Source of the DNA: Salipiger sp. H15
Lineage (GTDB): Bacteria; Pseudomonadota; Alphaproteobacteria; Rhodobacterales; Rhodobacteraceae
Assembly (NCBI RefSeq): GCF_040409955.1
Contig: NZ_CP123384.1
Coordinates: 1,807,501-1,871,500, forward strand
Direction of reading: 5' to 3'
Length of the DNA stretch: 64,000 nt
Positions 10,986 through 20,150 of this stretch are shown here, piece by piece (the stretch's first letter is position 1; each line of letters starts with the position of its first letter). The position numbers and the translations under genes were made by a program. Under the pieces are notes generated by a model. The model saw only the letters and a list, made by a program, of their open reading frames with translations. It did no database searches and was not told the DNA's origin.

Positions 10986-11489
10986 ATGTCGGACGACTCC
11001 CGGACCCTGCCGGATCCCGTGCCCCTGCCGCCGGCGCTGCGGGCGCTCGCGCAGGGAGGCTGCGGCGTCTCGGTGGCAAGTTGCGGGCCCGGGGGCCTGC
11101 CGCTGCTCGGCCTCGGCGTCGGCTGCCGCATCGGGGCGGAGGGGCGGGTGCGGGTGCTGCTGCCCCAGGGGCCGAACCACGCTCTGCTCGAGGCGCTGGC
11201 CGGCGGCGCGCCGGTCGCGGTGACCTTCACGGCGACCCGCGATCACAGCTCCTTCCAGATCAAGGCACGCGGGGTGCGCCTCTCCCCGGCCTGTTCCGAC
11301 GACCTGCCCGAGATGGACCGGCAGAATGCGCTCTTCGAGGACGGGCTGGTCGAGATCGGCTATTCGCGGCGTCAGGCCGCGGGCTATTGCGCGCACCAGA
11401 AGGCGGATCTCGTCGCGCTCGAGCTCAGCCCCGAGCGGGTGTTCACCCAGACCCCGGGGCCGGGCGCCGGGACGGAGCTCGGGACATGA
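10986..11489 (+). CDS. Pyridoxamine 5'-phosphate oxidase-like (FMN-binding split barrel) protein
   Basis: Start taken at ATG 10986 (MSDDSRTLPD) with GGAGGGACGG upstream; 167 aa. The core (GCGVSVASCGPGGLPLLGLG, then RVRVLLPQGPNHALLEALAG and VAVTFTATRDHSSFQIKARG) matches the split-barrel flavin-binding fold of PNPOx-like proteins. It has no catalytic signature that would assign true PdxH activity. Its stop overlaps the start of the next gene (ATGA, 11486-11489), so the two are coupled. It is divergent from the RND efflux operon and may share regulation with it. Confidence 0.7.
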   Translation: MSDDSRTLPDPVPLPPALRALAQGGCGVSVASCGPGGLPLLGLGVGCRIGAEGRVRVLLPQGPNHALLEALAGGAPVAVTFTATRDHSSFQIKARGVRLSPACSDDLPEMDRQNALFEDGLVEIGYSRRQAAGYCAHQKADLVALELSPERVFTQTPGPGAGTELGT

Positions 11490-12835
11490 CCGCGCTCTGC
11501 CTCGACGGGCTGCGCCCGGCGCTCGAGGGGGTGATCGCCTCGGTCCTTGCGACCTGCGACGCGGCGGGCACGCCGAACGTGTCGATGATCAGCCAGGTGC
11601 ATTACGCCGGGCCGGGCGAGGTCGCGCTGTCCTACCAGTTCTTCAACAAGACCCGCCGCAACATCATGGAGACCCAGCGCGCGACGGTGATGGTGACCGA
11701 CCCCGAGACGCTGGCGCATTACCGGCTGCAACTGCGCTACCTCGACACCCGCACCGAGGGGCCGCTCTTCGAGAGCATGAAGGCCAAGCTCGCGGGTATC
11801 GCCTCGCACCACGGGGTTGCCGACGTCTTCCGCCTGCTCGGCTCCGACGTCTTCAAGGTCGAGGGCATCGAGATGGCCTCGGCCCCGGTTGCCGCGCCAC
11901 CGAGCCGGCCGTCGCTGCTGGCCGCGACGCGGCGGGTCTGCGCGGCGCTGGCCGCCTGCGACGACCTCGAGGGGCTCTTCGATGCGCTCACCGGCGGGCT
12001 GGCCGCGGATTTCGGCATCGGCTGGTCGATGGTGCTGATCGCCGAGCCCGCCACCGGCCGGCTCTACACGGTGGCGACGTATGGCTACCCGGTGACCGGG
12101 GTCGGGGCCGAGGTCGCGCCGGGCGAGGGGGTCATCGGCGTCGCCGCCCGCGAGAACGCGCCGATCCGCATCGGCCACATGACGCGCGAATACCGTTACG
12201 GCGCGGTGATCAGCGACGGCGCGCGGCGCAGCGGGCTCTTCAGCGACGCGCCCCGGCTCATTCCCTTTCCCGGCCTTTCCGCGCCGCGCAGCCAGATCGC
12301 CCTGCCGATCGCCGAATGCGGTGAGGTGGTGGCGGTGCTCTTCGCCGAATCCGATGAGATCAACCGTTTCGGCTACGAGGAGGAAGACGCGCTCGCGCTT
12401 GTCGCGGCGCATCTCGGCGCGCGCATGTCGCTGCTGCGGCAGGAGGCCAGCGACGAGGCGTCCGGGATCCCCGCGCCAGAACCCGCCGGGCAGGACGAGG
12501 TCGCGGTGCGGTTCTTCCAGGCGGACCAGAGCGTGTTTCTCGGCGACGACTACCTGATCAAGGGCGTGGCCGGGGCCATCCTCTGGCGGCTCCTGCGCGA
12601 ATACGACGCGCGCGGCCGGACAGAGTTCACCACCCGCGAGCTGCGGCTCGACGCCAGCCTGCGCCTGCCGACCGCGGCCGAGAACCTCGATGCCCGGCTG
12701 ATCCTGCTGCGCAAGCGTCTCGACGAGCGCTGCGCCTGGCTGAAGATCGAGAAGGCCGGGCGCGGCAGGTTCCGCCTGCTGCCGAGCTGCCGCCTGATCC
12801 TCGAGGAGCCGGGCGCGGCCTCGCCCCCGGCTTAG
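11486..12835 (+). CDS. Fused PNPOx-like, GAF and winged-helix sensor/regulator protein
   Basis: A 449-aa protein with three recognisable parts. Residues about 1-130 are a second PNPOx-like split barrel (GVIASVLATCDAAGTPNVSM, then LSYQFFNKTRRNIM). Residues about 150-325 are a GAF-type sensor domain (GWSMVLIAEPATGRLYTVAT, then GEGVIGVAARENAPIRIGHM, then SQIALPIAECGEVVAVLF). Residues about 345-445 are a winged-helix-like C-terminal domain (LIKGVAGAILWRLLREYD, then FTTRELRLD and LDARLILLRKRLDER). The architecture suggests a flavin- or ligand-responsive regulator. Coupled to the upstream PNPOx-like gene and divergent from the efflux operon, its possible target. The whole arrangement is unusual and has no experimental parallel that I know of. 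Confidence 0.7.
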   Translation: MTALCLDGLRPALEGVIASVLATCDAAGTPNVSMISQVHYAGPGEVALSYQFFNKTRRNIMETQRATVMVTDPETLAHYRLQLRYLDTRTEGPLFESMKAKLAGIASHHGVADVFRLLGSDVFKVEGIEMASAPVAAPPSRPSLLAATRRVCAALAACDDLEGLFDALTGGLAADFGIGWSMVLIAEPATGRLYTVATYGYPVTGVGAEVAPGEGVIGVAARENAPIRIGHMTREYRYGAVISDGARRSGLFSDAPRLIPFPGLSAPRSQIALPIAECGEVVAVLFAESDEINRFGYEEEDALALVAAHLGARMSLLRQEASDEASGIPAPEPAGQDEVAVRFFQADQSVFLGDDYLIKGVAGAILWRLLREYDARGRTEFTTRELRLDASLRLPTAAENLDARLILLRKRLDERCAWLKIEKAGRGRFRLLPSCRLILEEPGAASPPA

Positions 12836-13033
12836 TGGAGTTTTAGCATTTCTGAGCATTCGGCGAGGGATCACTTAGCATGCCGCCCTTGCCCGCGTGG
12901 GGTATCACTCTGGTCACGGACGCACCGGCCGCTCCGACGAAGGAACGCCCCGGCCGTCCGATTTGAACGTCACCGAAGCGAGCGCGGGGGACCCCGGTCC
13001 GGCGCGCTCCGAGACACCGAAAAGATTTGCAAG

Positions 13034-14392
13034 ATGACCTATGACATTCTCAAGTCCCGCCTGCGCGGGACGATGATCACCGTGTTCGACCCCGCCCATG
13101 CCGAGGCCTGCGACGCGCTCATCTGGAACGGTCGCAAGCCCGCCCGGATGGCCAAGGTGATCGTCCGCGCGGCCGATGCCCGGGACGTGCAGGAGGCGGT
13201 CCGCTACGCCGCCGCGAACGGCATGACCGTCTCGGCCCGGGGCGGCGGGCACCAGTTCACCGGCATCGCCGCCCGCGCCGACATGGTGATCGACCTCGGC
13301 GAGCTCGACACGCTGCGCATCGACGTCGCCGGGCGCAGCGCCCTCGTCGGACCGGCGGTGACCAACACGAGGCTCGCCTCCGCGCTCGAACGGCACGACC
13401 TCGGCTTTCCCGCCGGCCATTGCGGCGACGTGACCGTCAGCGGCTACCTTCTGGGCGGCGGGCTCGGCTGGAACTCGGGCAACTGGGGCATCGCCTGCCA
13501 TTCCGTCCTGTCGGTCGAGGTGGTGATGGCCGACGGAACCCTGCTGACGGCGAGCGCCGAAGAGAACCCCGATATCTTCTGGGCGGTGCGTGGCGCCGGC
13601 CCGTCCTTCTTCGGCATCGTCACCGCCTACACGCTGCGGCTGCACGAGGCGCCCCGCGCGCCGACCTCCTGCGTCCGCCTCCATTCCGCCGATCAGGCCG
13701 AGGCGGTGGCCGCATGGGCCGAGCGCGCCGTCGCCCGCGCCCCGGCGCTGCTGGAGTTCGCCGTCAAGATCGGCGCGGGTCCAGAGGGCCCGGTGATCGC
13801 CGCCGTCGCCAATGTCTTCGCGGCAAGCGAGGTGGAGGCGGCGCAGGTGCTGGAGGAGTTCTTCCGCGATGCCCCCGAGGCGACGCTCGGCATCGTCGGG
13901 CCGATGCCGACGCCGATCGTGGCGCTCTACCAGATGACCGGGGAGTCGACGCCGAAGGGCGCGCGTTACGCCGTCGATTGCCTCTGGTCGGACGGCTGCT
14001 TCGAGGAGGCGCTCCTGCGCGCGGTGGCCTCCATAGCGGCGGCGCCCTCGGCCCTCAGCTTCGTGCTCGTGGCGCTGCGCTCGAACGCGCGGCCCATCCC
14101 GGCGGACGCAGCCTTCTCCCGCGCCGGGCGGGTCCTGACCACCTTTTACGGGATCTGGACCGACGAGGAGGCGGACGCGGAGAACCGCGACTGGCTCGGG
14201 GCTTCGATGCACCAGTTCAGCGGCGTCGCGACCGGGACCTATGTCGGCGAGTCCGAGCTCGAGCGCAGCGGCCTCGCGCTGCCCACCCTGTCAGAGGCCG
14301 CCCTGCGCCGGGTCGAGGAACTGCAGCACCGCTACGATCCCGCCGGGCTCTTCCGCATCGCGGATCCCATGGCGGCGCGCTCGGTCGCCTGA
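13034..14392 (+). CDS. FAD-binding oxidoreductase, berberine-bridge-enzyme-like
   Basis: A 452-aa flavoprotein with an N-terminal PCMH-type FAD-binding domain. It contains VSARGGGHQFTG, whose His is the usual site of 8-alpha-histidyl FAD attachment. PAGHCGDVTVSGYLLGGGLG follows, with a Cys at the position used for 6-S-cysteinyl linkage, so bicovalent FAD is plausible. The C-terminus ends RVEELQHRYDPAGLFRI, similar to the C-terminal BBE motif. There is no signal peptide, so it is cytosolic. It stands alone in a single-gene unit and the oxidised substrate (sugar, alcohol or amine) is unknown. Confidence 0.88.
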   Translation: MTYDILKSRLRGTMITVFDPAHAEACDALIWNGRKPARMAKVIVRAADARDVQEAVRYAAANGMTVSARGGGHQFTGIAARADMVIDLGELDTLRIDVAGRSALVGPAVTNTRLASALERHDLGFPAGHCGDVTVSGYLLGGGLGWNSGNWGIACHSVLSVEVVMADGTLLTASAEENPDIFWAVRGAGPSFFGIVTAYTLRLHEAPRAPTSCVRLHSADQAEAVAAWAERAVARAPALLEFAVKIGAGPEGPVIAAVANVFAASEVEAAQVLEEFFRDAPEATLGIVGPMPTPIVALYQMTGESTPKGARYAVDCLWSDGCFEEALLRAVASIAAAPSALSFVLVALRSNARPIPADAAFSRAGRVLTTFYGIWTDEEADAENRDWLGASMHQFSGVATGTYVGESELERSGLALPTLSEAALRRVEELQHRYDPAGLFRIADPMAARSVA

Positions 14393-14442
14393 CCCGCTGC
14401 CATTCGACAGGCTGACGTCGGCCGGTTCGATCGAATGCGACA

Positions 14443-14470
14443 GGGGCCGGCTCGACAACGAGCTGGCCCC
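14443..14470 (+). terminator. Stem-loop downstream of the FAD oxidase gene
   Basis: GGGGCCGGCTCG (14443-14454), loop ACAA, CGAGCTGGCCCC (14459-14470) pair over 12 bp with one G-T wobble. It lies 50 bp after the stop codon. No T-run follows, so it may stabilise the mRNA end or act as a weak terminator. Confidence 0.5.
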
Positions 14471-14632
14471 GACACTGCGTCCCGGAGGAGCCGCGCGAAA
14501 GTCAGGACGGGGAGGGGGCTCGCGGCGCGCATGACGTAAGGACCCAGACAGGCACGCGCACGACCGGACGGACTTGTCCGACGCGCAAGGCGATCGCCTA
14601 AGTCACTGTCATCACTATCTTTTGGGAAGAAG

Positions 14633-14707
14633 TGGTGCCCGGGGGCGGAATTGAACCACCGACACGAGGATTTTCAATCCACTGCTCTACCCCTGAGCTA
14701 CCCGGGC
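14633..14707 (-). tRNA. tRNA-Phe(GAA)
   Basis: Reading the minus strand from 14707, acceptor GCCCGGG pairs with CCCGGGC, followed by discriminator A and an encoded CCA (14633-14635). The anticodon loop is TTGAAAA with anticodon GAA. The T arm GGTGGTTCAATTCCGCC is typical. Length 75 nt. Confidence 0.97.
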
Positions 14708-14855
14708 ACGGGAGAAGGCATCGCCTTCGGGTGAGGCGGGATTTAGCGGAGCGGGCAGGGAGTGTCCAGAGGCTTTTGCGGAAAAAGTTTGCATGCCCTT
14801 GCGTCGCCCGAGATCGCGCTTTCTTCGCCGTCTCGGGCGCGGTACCAAATGCGCC

Positions 14856-15914
14856 ATGCCACGCAAGATGACACAGCTTTCCGACTTCCTCCGCCATGGG
14901 TGCGACACCGTCATCGACGTGCGCAGCCCCGCGGAATTCGCCGAGGACCACGTGCCCGGCGCGATCAACCTGCCGGTTCTCGACAACGAGGAGCGGGCGC
15001 GGGTCGGCACCATCTACAAGCAGCAGTCGCCCTTCCTGGCGCGCAAGCTCGGCGCGGCGCTGGTGTTCCGCAATGCCGCCGCCCATATCGAGGGGCCGCT
15101 GGCGCATCACGAGGGCGGCTGGAAGCCGCTGGTCTACTGCTGGCGTGGCGGCCAGCGCTCGGGATCCTTCGCCTGGATGCTGCAGCAGATCGGTTGGCGG
15201 GCCGAGGCGGTGGAGGGCGGCTATCGCACCTACCGCAGGCTGGTGACCGCGGCGCTCTATGATGCCGAGCTGCCGTTCAAGCTGATCCAGTTCGGCGGGC
15301 ACACCGGCACCGCCAAGACCGCGCTGCTGCCGCGTCTCGCGGCGCGCGGGGTGCAGGTGATCGACCTCGAGGGGCTGGCGCGGCACCGCGGCTCGCTGCT
15401 CGGCGACATGCCCGGCGGCCAGCCGAGCCAGAAGTGGTTCGAGACCGCGCTGGTGCAGGCGCTCGACGCGCTCGATCCCTCGCGCCCGGTGCTGGTCGAG
15501 GCCGAGAGCAGCAAGATCGGCCAGCTGCTGATTCCGCCCGCGATCTGGGAGGCGATGAAGGTTGCGCCCTGGGTCGAGGTCACCGCACCGCTGGACGCTC
15601 GCGCGGGCTACCTGAACGCCGCCTATGACGACATCCTCTCGGACGGCCCGGCGCTGAAGGAAAAGCTCTCGCCGCTGCGCTACCACCGCGGCCACGAGCT
15701 GGTGGAGCGCTGGAACGCGCTGATCGACGCGGGCGCGCGGCTCGAGCTCTGCGCCTCGCTGGCGGCGGACCATTATGACCCGGCCTACGCCAAGTCGATG
15801 CGGGCCATGTCGCCGCAGGTGATCGAGCGTTTCGAGACCTCGGCGCTGGACGAGGCCGCGCTCGACGCGCTGGCGGACCGCATGGCCGAACGGCTTCAGA
15901 CGATCTCGATCTGA
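14856..15914 (+). CDS. selU: tRNA 2-selenouridine synthase
   Basis: Replaces sulfur by selenium at the wobble 2-thiouridine of certain tRNAs, using selenophosphate. Start taken at ATG 14856 (MPRKMTQLSD), giving 352 aa, normal for SelU/MnmH. The N-terminal rhodanese domain (TVIDVRSPAEFAEDHVPGAI) carries the active-site cysteine in YCWRGGQRSG. It is followed by a P-loop-like GGHTGTAKTALL that belongs to the C-terminal domain. Its 3' end overlaps the oppositely oriented selD fusion by 19 bp. SelD makes the selenophosphate donor, so the two genes serve one pathway although transcribed convergently. Confidence 0.95.
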   Translation: MPRKMTQLSDFLRHGCDTVIDVRSPAEFAEDHVPGAINLPVLDNEERARVGTIYKQQSPFLARKLGAALVFRNAAAHIEGPLAHHEGGWKPLVYCWRGGQRSGSFAWMLQQIGWRAEAVEGGYRTYRRLVTAALYDAELPFKLIQFGGHTGTAKTALLPRLAARGVQVIDLEGLARHRGSLLGDMPGGQPSQKWFETALVQALDALDPSRPVLVEAESSKIGQLLIPPAIWEAMKVAPWVEVTAPLDARAGYLNAAYDDILSDGPALKEKLSPLRYHRGHELVERWNALIDAGARLELCASLAADHYDPAYAKSMRAMSPQVIERFETSALDEAALDALADRMAERLQTISI

Positions 15915-18055
15915 CCGCGCCTGTCGGTGATCTGGCCGACGGCGACCGCCGGGAAACCCGCGGCGCGCAGTTCGGCGAGGGTCCTTTCGACGTCGCCCGG
16001 GATCGCCGCAAGCAGCCCGCCCGCGGTCTGCGGGTCGAACATCAGGTCGGGCCTCGGCCCCATCGGCTGGAAGGGCAGCGCGGCGCGGTTCTTGGGGTAG
16101 AGGGTCGAGGCATGGCCCGCCGCCGAGAGCGCCTCGGCCCCGGGCAGCAGCGGCACCTTCTCGACCTCGAGCCGCGCGCCGACCCCCGAGGCGGCGCAGA
16201 TGTTCAGCAGGTGCCCGGCCAGCCCGAAACCCGTGACGTCGGTCATCGCGTTTGCGTGGCGCAGGACCCGCGCGGCGCTGCCCTGCGGCGTGGTCATGTG
16301 CCGGAGCGCGGCCGCGACCCACTCGCCCTTCGCCGCGCCGGCCATCTCGGCCGCCATGATGACGCCGGTGCCGATGGGTTTCGTCAGGATCAGCGTGTCG
16401 CCCGGTTTCGCGCCGCCAAGCGTGATCGGGGCCGCGTCGCAGAGCCCGGTGATCGTCAGCCCGATGCTCAGCTCGTCGCCCATGGCGGAATGGCCGCCGA
16501 CCAGCTCCGCCCCCTCGGCGCGCAGGATCCCGGTGATCGCGCCGAGGCATTCGGTGAGCGTGCGCTCGGCCAGCGGCTCGGACATACGCGGCAGGGTGAG
16601 GCTGGCGACGGCCGCCTGCGGGGCGGCGCCCATCGCCCAGATGTCGCCAAGCGCGTGGATGCAGGTGATCCGCGCCATGACCTCGGGGTCCTCGACGAAG
16701 GCGCGCAGGTGATCGACGGTCATCACCTGCCGCGCGCCGCCCGTCAGCAGCAGCGCCGCGTCGTCGCCGGGCAGGGCGGTGACGTCGGCGCGGGCCGGCG
16801 CGGGCAGGGTCGAGAGCGCCGAGGCCAGCGCGTCGCGCCCGACCTTGGCGCCGCAGCCGCCGCACATCGGCTTGGTGCCGAGCGCCTCGGCCATGCCCGC
16901 CGCGTGGTGGCGCGGCAGGGGCGGCGGGCTCATCTGCGGCAGCTCGGTGAACTTGCGCATGAAGGTGCGGTCGATGTGGTCCTTCCAGCGCCACATGAGC
17001 GGACCCGAGAGCGCCAGCCCGGCCTTGTCGGCCAGCGCCGATTTGCGGCCCAGCGAGATCAACTTGAGATAGTCGCGCTGCGGGCGGTAGGGGCGCAGAT
17101 CGGTCCGCCCCTCGAGCGCAGCGCGCAGGTTGTGCAGCAGGATGGGCGCCTCGCGCACGGCGAAGACCCCGGCCTTGGGGCGCGGGCTCTCGGCAAGATG
17201 CGCGCAGTCCCCGGCGGCGAAGATGGCGGGGTCCGAGCTCTGCAGCGTCGGGGAGACCGCGATGAAGCCTTCGTGCAGCTCCAGCCCGCTGCCCTCGAGC
17301 CAGTCCTGCGCCCGGGCCCCGGCGGCGCCGGTGACGAAGGCGGCTTCGATCTCGCGGCCATCCGCAAGGCGCAGGCCCTGCGCGGTGACCTCGGTGATCT
17401 CGGCCCCTTCGATGAGGGTGACCCCCTGCGCGGCGAGCGCGGCGCGCAGCTTGGCCGCAGCACCGGGGCGGAGGGCGGTCAGCGCCGTGCCGCGCTCGAC
17501 GAGGTGCACCTGCGCCGGGCGGCCCCGGTCCCTGAGCGCGTAGGCCATGGCGCAGGCCAGCTCCGCCCCCGCGACGCCGCCGCCGATCACCGCCGCCGAG
17601 GCCGGGCCCGCGCCCTCGCGGTAGCGCGCCCAGGCCGAGGCGAAGGCGCCGAGCGGCTTGGCGGGCAGGGCGTGCTCGGCAAAGCCCGGCAGGTCGGGCA
17701 TGGCCGAGGTCACGCCGATGTTCACCGAGGCGACGTCGAAGCCGATCGGCGCGCGCCCCTCGACGTTCACTTGCCGCCCCGCGCGGTCGAGGCCGGTCAC
17801 CGTGCCGAGGATCACCCGCGCCCCGGCAAAGCGCGCGAGCCGCACGAGGTCGATGTCGAGCTCGTCGCGCGCGTAGTGCCCGGCGACGAAGCCGGGCAGC
17901 ATGCCGGAATAGGGGGCGGTGGGGCCGGGATTGATCACCGTCAGGCGCGCGCCGGGCAGCGGGTTCATGCCCCACATGCGCAGCAGCAGGGCATGGGCAT
18001 GGCCGCCTCCGACGAGGACGAGGTCGCGGGTGAGGGGCAGGCTGGGCGCGCGCAT
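15896..18055 (-). CDS. selD: Selenide, water dikinase fused to an N-terminal NAD(P)/FAD oxidoreductase
   Basis: A 719-aa fusion. The N-terminal half is a pyridine-nucleotide-disulfide-type flavoprotein with two Rossmann motifs (LVLVGGGHAHALLL and AAVIGGGVAGAELACAM) and an FAD-binding end motif (PAIFAAGDCAH). The C-terminal half is SelD, with MCGGCGAKVG containing the expected catalytic Cys and Lys, ALPGDDAALL and GDIWAMGA as metal/ATP-binding segments, and MTDVTGFGLAGH. SelD converts selenide and ATP to selenophosphate for the adjacent selU. The flavoprotein may supply reduced selenium, which is an inference. The start at 18055 has CCGGAG six bases upstream; ATG at 18061 also fits but is too close to it. 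Confidence 0.93.
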   Translation of the reverse strand: MRAPSLPLTRDLVLVGGGHAHALLLRMWGMNPLPGARLTVINPGPTAPYSGMLPGFVAGHYARDELDIDLVRLARFAGARVILGTVTGLDRAGRQVNVEGRAPIGFDVASVNIGVTSAMPDLPGFAEHALPAKPLGAFASAWARYREGAGPASAAVIGGGVAGAELACAMAYALRDRGRPAQVHLVERGTALTALRPGAAAKLRAALAAQGVTLIEGAEITEVTAQGLRLADGREIEAAFVTGAAGARAQDWLEGSGLELHEGFIAVSPTLQSSDPAIFAAGDCAHLAESPRPKAGVFAVREAPILLHNLRAALEGRTDLRPYRPQRDYLKLISLGRKSALADKAGLALSGPLMWRWKDHIDRTFMRKFTELPQMSPPPLPRHHAAGMAEALGTKPMCGGCGAKVGRDALASALSTLPAPARADVTALPGDDAALLLTGGARQVMTVDHLRAFVEDPEVMARITCIHALGDIWAMGAAPQAAVASLTLPRMSEPLAERTLTECLGAITGILRAEGAELVGGHSAMGDELSIGLTITGLCDAAPITLGGAKPGDTLILTKPIGTGVIMAAEMAGAAKGEWVAAALRHMTTPQGSAARVLRHANAMTDVTGFGLAGHLLNICAASGVGARLEVEKVPLLPGAEALSAAGHASTLYPKNRAALPFQPMGPRPDLMFDPQTAGGLLAAIPGDVERTLAELRAAGFPAVAVGQITDRRGQIEIV

Positions 18056-18205
18056 GGACATCTCCGGCTGGTCGGACCGGGGTGTAGCACGGCTTGACGG
18101 GAAAGGGGGAGGGGGCGCCGCCCCCTCTTGGCCTGCGGCCAATTCACCCCCGGCGTATTTTCAAAGAGAAGAAGGGAGGGGTTGGTAAAGGGGGGCGGCG
18201 CGCGT

Positions 18206-19189
18206 TCAGGAGAGCGCCGCCTGGGCGCGTGCGATCTCGGCCTCCAGCGCCGCGGGGCCAGCGGGGACGATGCGGGGCGGGTTGAGGGCCTTGATGCCGT
18301 AGTAGCCCGCCTTGATATGCGCGAGGTTCACCGTGCCGGCGATGCCGCCGGTGGTCAGCATCCGCAGCATGTGGGCCTGCAGGAAGGGATGGTCCTCAAG
18401 CCGCCGGATGTTGCACTTGAAGAGCCCGTGGTAGGCGGCGTCGAAGCGGATCGAGGTGACGAAGATGCGGATGTCGGTCTCGGTCATCTTCTCGCCGAAG
18501 TAGAAGGGGCGACCGTCCGAAAGCCGGGCCTCGAGCCGCGCCATCTCGTCGAAAAGCTGGGTGACCGCCTCGTCATAGGCCTCCTGCGTCGAGGCGAAGC
18601 CCGCCTTGTAGACGCCGTTGTTGTAGAGCCGGTAGATGCGGGCGTTCTCGGAGTCGATCTCGTCCAGCATCACGGCCGGCGCGAGGCGCAGCTGCGAGGG
18701 GGCGAGGCCCTCGAAGGCGCTGTCGAGCATGCGCAGGATGTCGGCGCTTTCGTTGTTGACCATGACGCCCTGCTGCATGTCCCAGAGCACCGGCACCGTG
18801 GCGCGGCCCGAGACATGCGGATCGGCGCGGGTGTAGAGCTCGTGCAGGTGCTGCGCGCCGTAGAGCGGATCCTCGTCCGCGCCCGGGAAGCCGCCGAAGC
18901 TCCAGCCCTGGTCGTCGAGCCGCGGGTTGACCACGGTGACCGGGATGATCTTCTCGAGCCCCTTGAGCGTGCGGGCGATCAGCGTGCGCGAGGCCCAGGG
19001 GCAGATGAGCGCGACGTAGAGCCGGTAGCGCCCGGCCTCGGCCTTGAAGCCGCCGGTCCCGGTGGGGCCGGCGCTGCCGTCGGGGGTGATCCAGTTGCGG
19101 AAGCTCGAGTCCTGCCGCACGAAGCGGCCCTTCTCGTCGGCCTTCTGCACCGGGTGCCAGTTGGCGGTCCATTTCCCGTCGATCAGCAT
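18206..19189 (-). CDS. Xi-class glutathione S-transferase (glutathionyl-hydroquinone reductase)
   Basis: A 327-aa protein of the ECM4/YqjG group. These enzymes reduce glutathionyl-hydroquinones and release free hydroquinone with the help of a catalytic Cys. The Cys is present in YVALICPWASRTLIA (about residues 58-72). The upstream WHP and FRNWITPDGS and the C-terminal helical domain (TETDIRIFVTSIRFDAAYHG) are family hallmarks. It is co-transcribed with the VOC enzyme upstream (4 bp between them) and lies divergent from a LysR gene. This suggests a quinone or hydroquinone detoxification unit. Cytosolic. Confidence 0.93.
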   Translation of the reverse strand: MLIDGKWTANWHPVQKADEKGRFVRQDSSFRNWITPDGSAGPTGTGGFKAEAGRYRLYVALICPWASRTLIARTLKGLEKIIPVTVVNPRLDDQGWSFGGFPGADEDPLYGAQHLHELYTRADPHVSGRATVPVLWDMQQGVMVNNESADILRMLDSAFEGLAPSQLRLAPAVMLDEIDSENARIYRLYNNGVYKAGFASTQEAYDEAVTQLFDEMARLEARLSDGRPFYFGEKMTETDIRIFVTSIRFDAAYHGLFKCNIRRLEDHPFLQAHMLRMLTTGGIAGTVNLAHIKAGYYGIKALNPPRIVPAGPAALEAEIARAQAALS

Positions 19190-19193
19190 GGTC

Positions 19194-20006
19194 TCAGTCC
19201 TTCCGCGTCAGGGTGAAGATGGTGCCCCAGGGGTCCACCAGCGGGGTCCCGGCCGGGGCGCGGCCGCGGATCGCGGCGATCTCGTCCGCCGTGCCGCGCA
19301 GCTCGATCTCGGTGAGGCCGGTGGCCGGGCCCTTGCGCGGGCCGGCGCCGCGGCTGTTCCAGATGTTCGAGGCGAGGTGGTGGTGATAGCCGCCCGAGCC
19401 GTAGAAGGTGGCGCCCGGGTAGTGGTTCGTCACCGCCATGCCGAGCGTCTCGGCGTAGAAGGCCTCGGCCGGGTCGAGCCGGCCGACCTGCAGGTGGACG
19501 TGGCCGACGACGGTGCCCTCGGGCGCGCCCTGCCAGGCGGCGGTGGCGCTGCCTGCGACGTCCTGCAGGTCGAGGTGGTTGGTGGCCATCTCGATCTCGC
19601 CGTTTCTGTGGGTCCAGGTCTCGCGCGGGCGGTCGATGTAGATCTCGATGCCGTTGCCTTCGGGGTCGGCGAGGTAGAGCGCCTCGCTCACGAGGTGGTC
19701 CGAGGCGCCCTGAAGCGGGATGCGGGTCTCGGCGGCGTGGCGCAGCCAGGCGCCGAGATCGGCGCGCGCGGGCAGCAGGAAGGCGGTATGGAAGAGCCCG
19801 GCCTCGCGCGGGGAATGGCGCGGCGCCGCCCTGTCCTGGCGCAGCGCGATGAGGCTGCGGTCCCCGGCGCCGAAACGGGCCTCGGTGCCGTCGTCCGACA
19901 GCTTCTCGAGGCCAAGCGCGGATTGGTAGAAGTCGCCGACCTTCGCAAGGTCGTTCACGGTCAGGCTCACCTGGCCGATGTCGAGCGGGGCGTCACTGGT
20001 TGCCAT
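19194..20006 (-). CDS. VOC-family ring-cleavage dioxygenase/glyoxalase-like protein
   Basis: A 270-aa two-domain vicinal-oxygen-chelate protein. Module 1 (IGQVSLTVNDLAKVGDFYQS) and module 2 (VGHVHLQVGRLDPAEAFYAE) each show the beta-alpha-beta pattern. GGYHHHLASNIWNSRG and LADPEGNGIEIYIDRPRETW match the CatE/YfiE/MhqE-like subgroup, which handles catechol or hydroquinone compounds. Histidine and glutamate metal ligands appear present (GHVHL, GNGIEIY). First gene of a two-gene operon with the Xi-class GST. The LysR gene 144 bp away in the opposite direction probably controls it. The substrate is inferred from family and neighbour only. Confidence 0.85.
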   Translation of the reverse strand: MATSDAPLDIGQVSLTVNDLAKVGDFYQSALGLEKLSDDGTEARFGAGDRSLIALRQDRAAPRHSPREAGLFHTAFLLPARADLGAWLRHAAETRIPLQGASDHLVSEALYLADPEGNGIEIYIDRPRETWTHRNGEIEMATNHLDLQDVAGSATAAWQGAPEGTVVGHVHLQVGRLDPAEAFYAETLGMAVTNHYPGATFYGSGGYHHHLASNIWNSRGAGPRKGPATGLTEIELRGTADEIAAIRGRAPAGTPLVDPWGTIFTLTRKD

Positions 20007-20150
20007 GATGTCTCTCCGTCTGCGGTCCCCGCGGGGCGGGGAAAGGGGGTGGCCGCTTTCGCTGCCGTTGCGGGGAATATGCGGGCTGGTCTTTCGGAAA
20101 GAAATGGCGAGGATGTGGTAACACTATCCACGCAGCGTTCGGAATTGCCC

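Noticed and set aside
16112..18097. 661-codon plus-strand frame opposite the selD fusion
   Set aside because: Antisense shadow of a clear gene, without start signal or family character.
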